DNA of 64,000 nt, from the NCBI GenBank assembly GCA_013297885.1, contig JAAFIR010000001.1, positions 248,001-312,000 on the forward strand, in the 5' to 3' direction. The DNA comes from Leptospirales bacterium. Its GTDB lineage: Bacteria > Spirochaetota > Leptospiria > Leptospirales > Leptospiraceae. This document shows positions 57,108 through 64,000 of the stretch, piece after piece (position 1 is the stretch's first letter; every line of letters begins with the position of its first letter). The position numbers and the translations under genes are program-made. A model generated the notes under the pieces. It worked only from the letters and a program-made list of their open reading frames with translations. It was not told the DNA's origin and ran no database searches.

Positions 57108-57523
57108 GGATGATTTTTTACAAAATTTTTTATTATTTCCAATTCTTCAGATTTGATTTTTGAATTCCAGTGAATCAATCTATATGAAAAAATTGGCATT
57201 TCATCAGATTGAATTTCTTCGACTATATCTTCTAATTTAGATTTTTTTTTCTCTTCTGTATAATCTTCCCAAATTGAAAAATTTAATTCCTCTCTACCTT
57301 CATCTATATGTGATTTTAAAAAACTAGAAATTGGAAAAATATATGAATAAAAAGGATATTTTGTTTTGAAAGAATGACAATCATAACATGATTTTTCTAA
57401 AATTTGTAAAACTTCTTTTGTAGCTTTAAATTCTTTTTCAGATTCAAATACTGGGTTATTTTTATCAATTTGAAAGAGCTGTAAACCTAAAATAATTAAA
57501 CATCCTAAATATAATTTTTTCAT
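57104..57523 (-). CDS. haem-binding domain protein (CxxCH)
   Basis: A 139-residue exported protein. A signal anchor ([14 protein letters not shown]) is followed by a single c-type haem motif CYDCH, then [20 protein letters not shown] and [17 protein letters not shown], which match the Haem_bd family found in envelope cytochromes of Leptospira and Bacteroidetes. It is coupled by 4-bp overlaps to the lipoprotein gene before and kamA after. Its role in electron transfer or sensing is not known. Confidence 0.8.
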   Translation of the reverse strand: MKKLYLGCLIILGLQLFQIDKNNPVFESEKEFKATKEVLQILEKSCYDCHSFKTKYPFYSYIFPISSFLKSHIDEGREELNFSIWEDYTEEKKKSKLEDIVEEIQSDEMPIFSYRLIHWNSKIKSEELEIIKNFVKNHP

Positions 57524-58074
57524 TTTAATTCAACTCGTTTTATTTCATCCATTTCAACTTTCCATAATAACCTTACTTGATTAAAAATTTCTCTTAAATT
57601 AGAATTCATTTTGTATTCATCACTTAGAAATTTTAATTTTTCAATCTCATTATTTTTTTTTAGTTCATTCAAATCAATTTTAACTCTAAAAATTTCAAAT
57701 TCTGAAACAGTTTCTTTTCCATCTGGACTTGAAAAAAAAGGTTTTGAATAAGAAATTCTTAATTCTTTAAAATTTCTTTTTTTTGCAAAATAGTGAAAAT
57801 TTAATATAAATCGGACAATCTGAAACTGAATTAATTCAGAATATTTACTACTTGAATTAAAAGTATAAGCTAAGTTGGAACCAAAATTTATATAAATTAA
57901 ATTTTCTTGGTATTCAAAATTTTTTAATTGTTCTTTTAAAATTATTTTACAGATTTTGAGAGAAAGTTCTTCATTTGAAATTTTATTATTTAAAGTAGAA
58001 TTTTCTAGTTCTAAAAAATCTTTATTAACTGGTCTACAAAAAAATAAAATTAGAAAAAAAAATATTCGAATCAT
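57520..58074 (-). CDS. lipoprotein of unknown function
   Basis: A 184-residue protein. I choose the ATG at 58074, which forms an ATGA overlap with the phosphatase stop and gives a clean lipoprotein signal (MIRIFFFLILFFCRPVNK); the upstream Met at 58098 would lie inside the phosphatase gene. The mature part is charged and has no recognised domain. It sits between the phosphatase and haem-protein genes. Confidence 0.6.
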   Translation of the reverse strand: MIRIFFFLILFFCRPVNKDFLELENSTLNNKISNEELSLKICKIILKEQLKNFEYQENLIYINFGSNLAYTFNSSSKYSELIQFQIVRFILNFHYFAKKRNFKELRISYSKPFFSSPDGKETVSEFEIFRVKIDLNELKKNNEIEKLKFLSDEYKMNSNLREIFNQVRLLWKVEMDEIKRVELK

Positions 58075-59816
58075 AACTCCAATAAAACCAAAGTACAATC
58101 ATCTTCTAAAAAATCTTTATTTCCTCGAAAATTATTTGTCTCATTTAAAATTAAAGATTTTAGTTCTTCTAGAGTTTTTTCTTGATTAGACTCGATTAAC
58201 TCCATCATTTTTTCTTCAGAATAAAGCTCTTTTTTATTATTTCTAGTTTCAGTAAATCCATCTGTGTATAATATGATTTTATCCCCAGATTCATAAAATA
58301 ATTCTTGTTCAGAAATTATAAAATCTTTCATTCTTGTTCCCAGTGGTATGCCTTTACCAGAAAGTAATGAAATCTTTTTTGTTTTTTTACTTAAGAAAAA
58401 TTGTCTATTATGACCAGCACTAGAATAAATTATTTTTTTCTCATTCATCATAATCCTAAGTAGCATAATTTCAACTAACATCATATAATTGAATCTATCT
58501 TTAATAATTAAATCTGCATCCAAAAGACTTTTTGATGGTGAATTAGTTTTTGATATTTCTGTTGATAAAATTGTTTTTGAAAATTCCATAAATAATGCTG
58601 CAGGAATTCCTTTACCAGAAACATCTCCAATTAAAATAGATATTTCATTTTCAGTATGATAAATCAAATCATAAAAATCCCCACCAACTTCCTTTGAACT
58701 TTGGTAATGAGATTCTAATTTTAATTCATTAATTTGTTTTGGAATAATAGGTAAAGAATACATTTGTATTTTAGAAGCAATTTGTAGATCTCTTTGTAGG
58801 TTTTGAAGAGTTTCATTTTGTTCTTTTACTAATAAAGATTTGTAACCTTCTACAATATTATTTGCAATAAGGACAAATAAATTTAGTTCTGATTTTGTAA
58901 AGGGAGTTAAATCTTTTTTATCTGAAACATTTAATACTCCTAAAATTTCTCCGTTTATATATAAAGGAATTGAAACAAAAGATTTACTTTTGTATCTTCT
59001 GGGAAACATATTTTTTAATTTTTCATCATCCATGTTTTCCATTAAAATTGGCTTACCCTCAGTAATAACTTTATTTAAAACACCAGACTTAACATCAATT
59101 TTTGAATTTTTTGGGAGATCAAATCCAAATGATTTTAAAAGTCTCCACTCGTTAGTATTCCGACTTTTATATATAAAAGAAAATCTTTCTATTGGAACTA
59201 AACTTACAACAGATTCAAAAGCGATTTCTAGAAAATTTTCTAAGTTAGTTATACTGCGTAATGCATTACTTAATTTTAATAATGAATTTATCTGGTCATA
59301 TTTGGATTTTATATCATCTAAAAGTATTCTATTTTTAATTGCAATTGCAGCAATTTCAGACATATTATTTAGGAGGTGTAAGTCTTCATCTGTAAAAAAT
59401 CCATCTTTTGAATTTACAGCTTCCAAAACTCCTTGAACTTCCCCTTGAGTAATCATGGGAACACATATTAAATTTTTTGTAGTTATTCCTATCTCAAGAT
59501 CAATTGTTTTATAAACACGGTCATCATTTTCAGCATCATTTACTAAAATGGGTTGTTGAGTATCGAGTACGATACCAGCAATTCCTTTGCCTTTTGGAAC
59601 TTTCAAAGTCTTTAATAGTTCTGATCTTTCACCTTTAGCTGTATGAAATAATAATGAGTTTTCTTCTTTTGAAAAAAGTAAAAGTGAACAACCTGAAGAA
59701 TTTAATACTTCTTTAGTAATATCAATTATATAATCTAATAGGCTCGGTAAATCTTGTAGAGAATTTATTTTGGAAGTAATTTGAAAAACTTGATCTAGAG
59801 TTAATTCTTTTTTCAT
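58071..59816 (-). CDS. GAF-domain PP2C/SpoIIE phosphatase
   Basis: A 581-residue signalling phosphatase. The first GAF domain is about 20-165 (SSGCSLLLFSKEENSLLFHT, KGIAGIVLDTQQPILVNDAE). A second GAF domain lies at about 185-325 (FVSIPLYINGEILGVLNVSD). The SpoIIE/PP2C domain (about 370-580) shows GGDFYDLIYH, ILIGDVSGKGIPAALFM, YSSAGHNRQFFL, YTDGFTETRN and DDCTLVLLEL, with metal aspartates present. Such proteins reverse Ser/Thr phosphorylation of anti-sigma-antagonist pairs; no STAS or anti-sigma gene is adjacent. Confidence 0.92.
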   Translation of the reverse strand: MKKELTLDQVFQITSKINSLQDLPSLLDYIIDITKEVLNSSGCSLLLFSKEENSLLFHTAKGERSELLKTLKVPKGKGIAGIVLDTQQPILVNDAENDDRVYKTIDLEIGITTKNLICVPMITQGEVQGVLEAVNSKDGFFTDEDLHLLNNMSEIAAIAIKNRILLDDIKSKYDQINSLLKLSNALRSITNLENFLEIAFESVVSLVPIERFSFIYKSRNTNEWRLLKSFGFDLPKNSKIDVKSGVLNKVITEGKPILMENMDDEKLKNMFPRRYKSKSFVSIPLYINGEILGVLNVSDKKDLTPFTKSELNLFVLIANNIVEGYKSLLVKEQNETLQNLQRDLQIASKIQMYSLPIIPKQINELKLESHYQSSKEVGGDFYDLIYHTENEISILIGDVSGKGIPAALFMEFSKTILSTEISKTNSPSKSLLDADLIIKDRFNYMMLVEIMLLRIMMNEKKIIYSSAGHNRQFFLSKKTKKISLLSGKGIPLGTRMKDFIISEQELFYESGDKIILYTDGFTETRNNKKELYSEEKMMELIESNQEKTLEELKSLILNETNNFRGNKDFLEDDCTLVLLEL

Positions 59817-59821
59817 AAAAA

Positions 59822-60331
59822 TTAGATTTTTAATTCTTTAGCTAAATTTTGAATTGCCTCAAAATAAATTGCACCTCTTGGTTCTGCAAAAAAATCAATT
59901 ATTAAAAAAACTATAGATTGAATACCTAATCCAACTGAAAGTCCATTTAACCATTCGATTTGTTTAGGAATAGAATAAAATAATAAAATGTAAGAAATGA
60001 GTATAAAAGAAATTTCAATAATTTTATAGTTTTTAAATGAAGCCATAACAATATTCATTCTATTCATTTCAGAATTAGCAAAATCATTTTTTGAAGTTTC
60101 ATATGTCGATATTAAATTTGAGACTTGTTTTTCAGTTCTAAAATAAACTATTCCACCGACACTTAGTTGTATTAATGCAAGAAGAAATATTGGTATGGAC
60201 ATGAATTTTAAAAAACTAGAAATTTGGAAAAACAAATAAATTGAAATAAAAATCATAATTATACCTACTATTAAAATCGAAAAAGCTTCTAACTTTTCAG
60301 CAAGAAAGTAGGTATATATGATTTCTTTCAT
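59822..60331 (-). CDS. membrane protein of a local three-member family (a)
   Basis: A 169-residue protein with about four membrane helices. LIQLSVGGIVYFRTEKQVSN and YKIIEISFILISY recur in near-identical form in the 61361 gene (LIQLTVGSTVFFRTDNQVAF, YKIIEYSFVIAGV), so the two are paralogues. No family name known. It is coupled to the gene upstream by a one-base overlap and lies 5 bp before the phosphatase, so it is likely functionally tied to it. Confidence 0.65.
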   Translation of the reverse strand: MKEIIYTYFLAEKLEAFSILIVGIIMIFISIYLFFQISSFLKFMSIPIFLLALIQLSVGGIVYFRTEKQVSNLISTYETSKNDFANSEMNRMNIVMASFKNYKIIEISFILISYILLFYSIPKQIEWLNGLSVGLGIQSIVFLIIDFFAEPRGAIYFEAIQNLAKELKI

Positions 60332-61230
60332 TAAAAACGAATTATAGCACTCAAAGAATACATTCCTTCACCAGGAACACCGCCAATAGGTGACATTAAT
60401 GATGAATAAGAATTAGCTCCTTTAACTCCTGGAATATAAGAAAAATTAATATTTAAAGATTCAATTTTGTTTTTATACTCAGTTAAACGATTTTGTAAAA
60501 CTAACTTATCTAGTAATAAAGAAAGTCCACCTTGAATTAATAAACCTAAACCTAACCCTTTCATGTATTCATCACTATCTTTTCTATCTCCTGCAAGTGT
60601 TTTTGAACTAGCGATTGTTGCATAGGCTCCAGCACCAACTAAGGTCCAGTTAAAATAATTTAAATATTTATTGTAGGTTTCAAGTCTTTCAATTCTTTTT
60701 GACTCTTCGTTTTTAAAGCCTTTTAAGTCAGAATCTAATTCTCTATGTGCGTTATTCTTTCTAGTTTCAGAATTAAAATACATAAGAAGTCCAGAACCTA
60801 AATGAAACAGACCAACACCTAACATTGGATAAGAAAACCCTAAGGAGAAACTTGGATTATCCTTACCACCAAAATGTGGAAATGTTGAACTATTTTTAGA
60901 ATCAAAGGGAACTCCAATTGTTGTATAAGGAAAACCATTGCTTCGTTCTTTAAAAGGAATTTGGACTGGATCGGGAACATAATTATCATATTCCCTTTTA
61001 TAATACAAACCTAATGCAGTAGTAGATGCTCCAGAGAATATATACCAATAAGCTGCTCTTCTTTCGGAATTATAATAATCGGAAACATACTCTTTGGTAT
61101 CATTTTTCGTTTTTTTAATTTCATTTTCTGAAATTTGATTTGGCTCTTCACTTGGTGTGACAACAGTTCCTTGCGAGAATACACTTGCACTCATTAGGAA
61201 TAAAGTAAACAAAATTGAAAAAAGTTTCAT
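60331..61230 (-). CDS. exported/membrane protein of the local family (b)
   Basis: A 299-residue protein. I take the ATG at 61230, preceded by GGTGGAG as ribosome site; a GTG five codons upstream lies within that site. A signal peptide (LFSILFTLFLMSASVFSQ) is followed by helices with SYPMLGVGLFHLGSGLLMYF and GLGLGLLIQGGLSLLLD, the same layout as the neighbouring genes at 59822 and 61361, plus an added N-terminal region (about 25-110). Distant paralogue of both. It is likely in the phosphatase operon. Confidence 0.65.
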   Translation of the reverse strand: MKLFSILFTLFLMSASVFSQGTVVTPSEEPNQISENEIKKTKNDTKEYVSDYYNSERRAAYWYIFSGASTTALGLYYKREYDNYVPDPVQIPFKERSNGFPYTTIGVPFDSKNSSTFPHFGGKDNPSFSLGFSYPMLGVGLFHLGSGLLMYFNSETRKNNAHRELDSDLKGFKNEESKRIERLETYNKYLNYFNWTLVGAGAYATIASSKTLAGDRKDSDEYMKGLGLGLLIQGGLSLLLDKLVLQNRLTEYKNKIESLNINFSYIPGVKGANSYSSLMSPIGGVPGEGMYSLSAIIRF

Positions 61231-61360
61231 TCTAAATAGCTCCACCTGACATTGGTCAAATTTGATCTTTTGTTATGATCGATAAGATTACATAAACATT
61301 CTGTAAAACATAGCTTTACTGTCTAGTTAATATTTATTATCGGATAGATAATTTTTCATT

Positions 61361-62047
61361 TTAAAAATTAATTTTATATGCAAGAGCATAATAACCTTCA
61401 TTTCCAAAATTTTTTCTATTGAGATTTTTTAAAAATCCAATTTCATTTTGCTTTTCAGCACCTTCAGGAATTACTTCAAGTTGAAAATCTTTTAAATTTT
61501 TTGAATATTCAAATGCTCTACTTTCAGCTAAATAATCTAGCCCAAGCATAATAGCTGATTGAATTACTAAGCCAGTTCCAAAACCTTTGGCATATTCATT
61601 CTCATTACTTGAACCATAAATATAAAGTCCCACTCCTGCTATAACAAAAGAATACTCTATAATTTTATAAACCTTAAACCAATAATTAACAACTTCCATT
61701 CTTTTTAATTCATCTTTTTTATATTTTTCAGGATTAGAAAATATTTCTTTTTCAAGAAATGCAACTTGATTATCAGTTCTAAAAAAAACTGTTGAACCAA
61801 CAGTTAATTGAATCAAACCAATCCCTAAAAGTGGTACTCCCATACCTTTTTGGTAATCACCTTCTGAATTAAGCAATAAACCACCACTAAGAGAAGTTAA
61901 AATTCCAAAACCCATAAAAAATAAAGCTTCGTTTTTTTCGTAAATAAAATATTCGTTCATTTTATCTTTCATTTTTTGTTTATGATCTAATTCTTTTGAA
62001 TATAGAAGACTACTTGCTAACATAAAAACTAAAATACACTTCAACAT
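61361..62047 (-). CDS. membrane protein of the local family (c)
   Basis: A 228-residue protein with signal peptide (CILVFMLASSLLYS) and about four helices. It is closely related to the 59822 protein over GVPLLGIGLIQLTVGSTVFF and GFGTGLVIQSAIMLGLDYLA. GAGGT lies just upstream of the ATG. The 130-bp gap before the (b) gene holds AT-rich DNA without a clear terminator, so it may be the first gene of the same transcript or a separate one. Confidence 0.65.
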   Translation of the reverse strand: MLKCILVFMLASSLLYSKELDHKQKMKDKMNEYFIYEKNEALFFMGFGILTSLSGGLLLNSEGDYQKGMGVPLLGIGLIQLTVGSTVFFRTDNQVAFLEKEIFSNPEKYKKDELKRMEVVNYWFKVYKIIEYSFVIAGVGLYIYGSSNENEYAKGFGTGLVIQSAIMLGLDYLAESRAFEYSKNLKDFQLEVIPEGAEKQNEIGFLKNLNRKNFGNEGYYALAYKINF

Positions 62048-62116
62048 CTAAACCTCATATTTTTAAATATTCCAAAATTTAAAATTACATTTTTTTTAAA
62101 TCAATTCATATTTATT

Positions 62117-63673
62117 TTAATTATTTTTAAATTCCAAACTTAATTTTTCAATTTCTTGAGAAATAGATCTATCGATGATAAGACTAGGAACTATTTTTCT
62201 TACTCGTTTAGAAATTTTATTTGAACTTTCAGAAAACTTATCTTTTGATTTTTCCAGAATAATTTCTTTTGCCTCTGTTACAAGCATAGCGAGTATTGTT
62301 ATTAAATAATAATACTTTTCAATTAATTCTTTTGATTTATTCGCAGATATTGTTCCCATACTCACAACATCTTGGTTATTAGCATTTGTAGAGATACTTT
62401 GAATAGATGCAGGAGTTGAAATTGATCTCATGTAAGCTAAGATAGAAGTTGCTGTAACTTGAGCACCCATAAACCCTGAATGAAGTCCGTTTTGGTTATT
62501 TTGTAAAAATGCAGGAAGGCCATTATTTAAATTCTTATCAGTGATTCGAGCAATCATTCTTTCAACTAAATTTGCCATATTTATAACAGATATTGAAATC
62601 AAATCTGAAACAATCGATATGTGGCTTCCTTGAAAATTTCCACCATGAAAAATTTCATCAGAAATTATTGGATTATCAGAAACTGAATTTAATTCTTTTT
62701 CAATTAAACTTTCTGAATAATCTAAAAAATCTTTCACTCCACCTAAAATCTGAGGAATTGTTCGGATCGAATACGGATCTTGAAATAGTTCATCCTCTTT
62801 GATATTTGTCAAATTTTTTAATAAATAATTCTGGTTTTTTCTAAATCGAGTAGAAGTTTTTTTATTCTCTTGAAAAAATTCAATAACATATGAAATTCCT
62901 TTATGGAGTTTTACTTTTTTATGAATTGCTGAGAAATTTTCTTCTCTTGCATTTAAAATTTCTGCATAAAAAAAACTAAGACCTAAACTTAAATCAAATG
63001 CTTTAATCGCATAATAAATGTTAAGTGAAGAAATTGCAGTCATTACTGATGTTCCATTGACAATTGATAAACCATCTTTTGGTCCAAGTTTTAAGATTGG
63101 AATTTTATTTTTAAGTAAAACTTTTTTTGAATAAGTTTTTTTTCCATTAACTAAAAAATAACCTTCTCCCATAAATGAAAGTGCTAAATGAGCTAATGGT
63201 GTTAAATCTCCACTAGCACCAACAGTTCCAAGGCTTGGTATAAATGGATTTAATTTTTGATTAAATCCATTTATTAATATTTCTAAATTAACAAAACTAA
63301 TTCCAGAATAACCTTTACCCAAACAAATAATTCTAGCAAGTAAAATTGACCTTGATTCTTCTTCAGAATATGGTTTATCAACACCTGATGCAAGATGATA
63401 AACAAGATTTTTTTGGTGTTCTAAAAAATTTTTTTCAGGTATTCTAATATTTGCCAATGGACCAAAACCAGTGTTTATTCCATAAATTACTCTATTTTTT
63501 TTTATTTCTTTTTTTAAAAACTCTTCAGAAAATTTAATTTTTGAAATTTGGGAATTTGACAATTGGAATTTTCTAAAATTTTTAACAAAATCTATAAATT
63601 TTTTTAATGAGTAATACATTGATACTTTAGTACTTTTTTTTAATCTTGATTTTTTTTCAAGTAAACAAATCAA
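62117..63673 (-). CDS. aromatic amino acid / histidine ammonia-lyase
   Basis: An MIO-cofactor lyase of about 500-518 residues. The Ala-Ser-Gly triad that forms the cofactor is at 153-155 (VGASGDLTPLAHLAL), and the catalytic Tyr64 is in YGINTGFG. The selectivity position reads H93-L94 (NLVYHLASG), as in tyrosine ammonia-lyases, where HutH normally has Ser-His. No other hut gene is nearby. It may therefore act on tyrosine rather than histidine. The start could be the Met at 63619 (residue 19), giving a more typical N terminus. Confidence 0.88.
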   Translation of the reverse strand: MICLLEKKSRLKKSTKVSMYYSLKKFIDFVKNFRKFQLSNSQISKIKFSEEFLKKEIKKNRVIYGINTGFGPLANIRIPEKNFLEHQKNLVYHLASGVDKPYSEEESRSILLARIICLGKGYSGISFVNLEILINGFNQKLNPFIPSLGTVGASGDLTPLAHLALSFMGEGYFLVNGKKTYSKKVLLKNKIPILKLGPKDGLSIVNGTSVMTAISSLNIYYAIKAFDLSLGLSFFYAEILNAREENFSAIHKKVKLHKGISYVIEFFQENKKTSTRFRKNQNYLLKNLTNIKEDELFQDPYSIRTIPQILGGVKDFLDYSESLIEKELNSVSDNPIISDEIFHGGNFQGSHISIVSDLISISVINMANLVERMIARITDKNLNNGLPAFLQNNQNGLHSGFMGAQVTATSILAYMRSISTPASIQSISTNANNQDVVSMGTISANKSKELIEKYYYLITILAMLVTEAKEIILEKSKDKFSESSNKISKRVRKIVPSLIIDRSISQEIEKLSLEFKNN

Positions 63674-63738
63674 ATTAAATTTTTATTTTTCAAAAAAAAT
63701 CTTAAGCAAAATAAAAATCATTCGATGATAGATGTGAA

Positions 63739-64000
63739 ATGCAAATATTTAATTCATTAACTAGTTTTTTCAGCTCCAAAGATGATTCACTTAAAAATGA
63801 ATTTATTTCAGAATCTTCGACAAAAACCAACTTTAAAGACTATTTGCATGGTGCAATGGATGAAGCTAGTAACCAAAAATTGGAAACATTAGTTGGAATA
63901 ACCGAAATTCAAAATTTACAAACAATTGAAGCAAAACCTATTGAATTAAGTCAAAACCCAAAATTAGAAACTAATTTTAATACTGAATTACCTAAATTTA
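63739..64000 (+). CDS. protein of unknown function, cut by window end
   Basis: An open frame from the ATG at 63739 runs off the window (87 codons seen). It encodes a polar, Asn/Glu/Lys/Thr-rich N terminus without signal peptide (MQIFNSLTSFFSSKDDSLKN). Low-complexity starts of this sort occur in flagellar hook-length (FliK) proteins, but nothing here proves that. It is divergent from the ammonia-lyase gene. Confidence 0.5.
   Translation, partial: MQIFNSLTSFFSSKDDSLKNEFISESSTKTNFKDYLHGAMDEASNQKLETLVGITEIQNLQTIEAKPIELSQNPKLETNFNTELPKF

Noticed and set aside
1-64000. tRNA or rRNA genes
   Set aside because: I checked the intergenic gaps for cloverleaf-like signatures and conserved T-loop sequences and saw none; a tRNA search tool could confirm this.

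Overview
The window is one stretch of a very AT-rich bacterial chromosome (GC roughly a quarter to 30% by eye), densely packed with housekeeping and signalling genes. Gene content points to a spirochaete of the Leptospira lineage: CHASE2 and receiver-linked class III adenylate cyclases, a receiver gene beside an XPB-N-like protein, many short lipoproteins, a PAS/Fis-type regulator next to rho, and a chemosensory operon. The base composition is lower than I would expect for cultured Leptospira, so an uncultured relative is likely. This placement is inference. I found no rRNA, tRNA, CRISPR array, prophage or intact insertion sequence.

Layout. 1-5.2 kb: a PhyH-type oxygenase, a DUF167 gene, and a minus-strand operon (AAA+ ATPase, folC, membrane protein, msrB, pseudo-receiver). 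5.7-11.8 kb: ileS and a divergent MscS channel, then two uncharacterised genes. 11.8-13.2 kb: a decayed patch with a lipoprotein broken by a TGA and a frameshifted Uma2 gene. 13.3-23.7 kb: adenylate cyclase, hisD, a PTPS-III-type pterin enzyme, a Fis-like regulator, rho, rpmE (type B), ppnP, a trans-sulfuration enzyme, a J-domain protein and thiL. 23.8-34.0 kb: a tightly coupled operon (membrane protein, CheR-TPR, double CheW, MCP, CheA-REC, CheB, REC-adenylate cyclase), which looks like a complete chemosensory pathway whose output is cAMP. 34.0-39.0 kb: a minus-strand operon of overlapping genes (lysA, lipoprotein, coiled coil, thioredoxin-like/NHL lipoprotein, yhhQ). 39.4-40.1 kb: the wreck of a 7TMR-DISM cyclase. 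40.4-49.0 kb: receiver and XPB-N-like proteins, two lytic transglycosylases, TPR proteins and a methyltransferase. 49.1-54.8 kb: dxs, CHASE2 adenylate cyclase and two unknown proteins. 54.9-62.0 kb: ATP-grasp ligase, KamA aminomutase, haem-binding protein, lipoprotein, GAF/SpoIIE phosphatase and three related membrane proteins. 62.1-63.7 kb: an aromatic/histidine ammonia-lyase, then a gene cut by the window end.

The most striking non-coding signal is a family of at least six intergenic structured elements (A1-A6). Their short conserved boxes are nearly invariant, while two long-range pairings (P1, P2) and two hairpins (P3, P4) change sequence but keep pairing. They resemble, from memory, the Flavo-1 RNA motif known from Flavobacteria and some spirochaetes. 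Five of the six sit in sense orientation 25-115 nt upstream of functionally unrelated genes. A second, about 97-bp repeat (element B) occurs twice; one copy has inserted into the cyclase relic, with a likely TATA target duplication.
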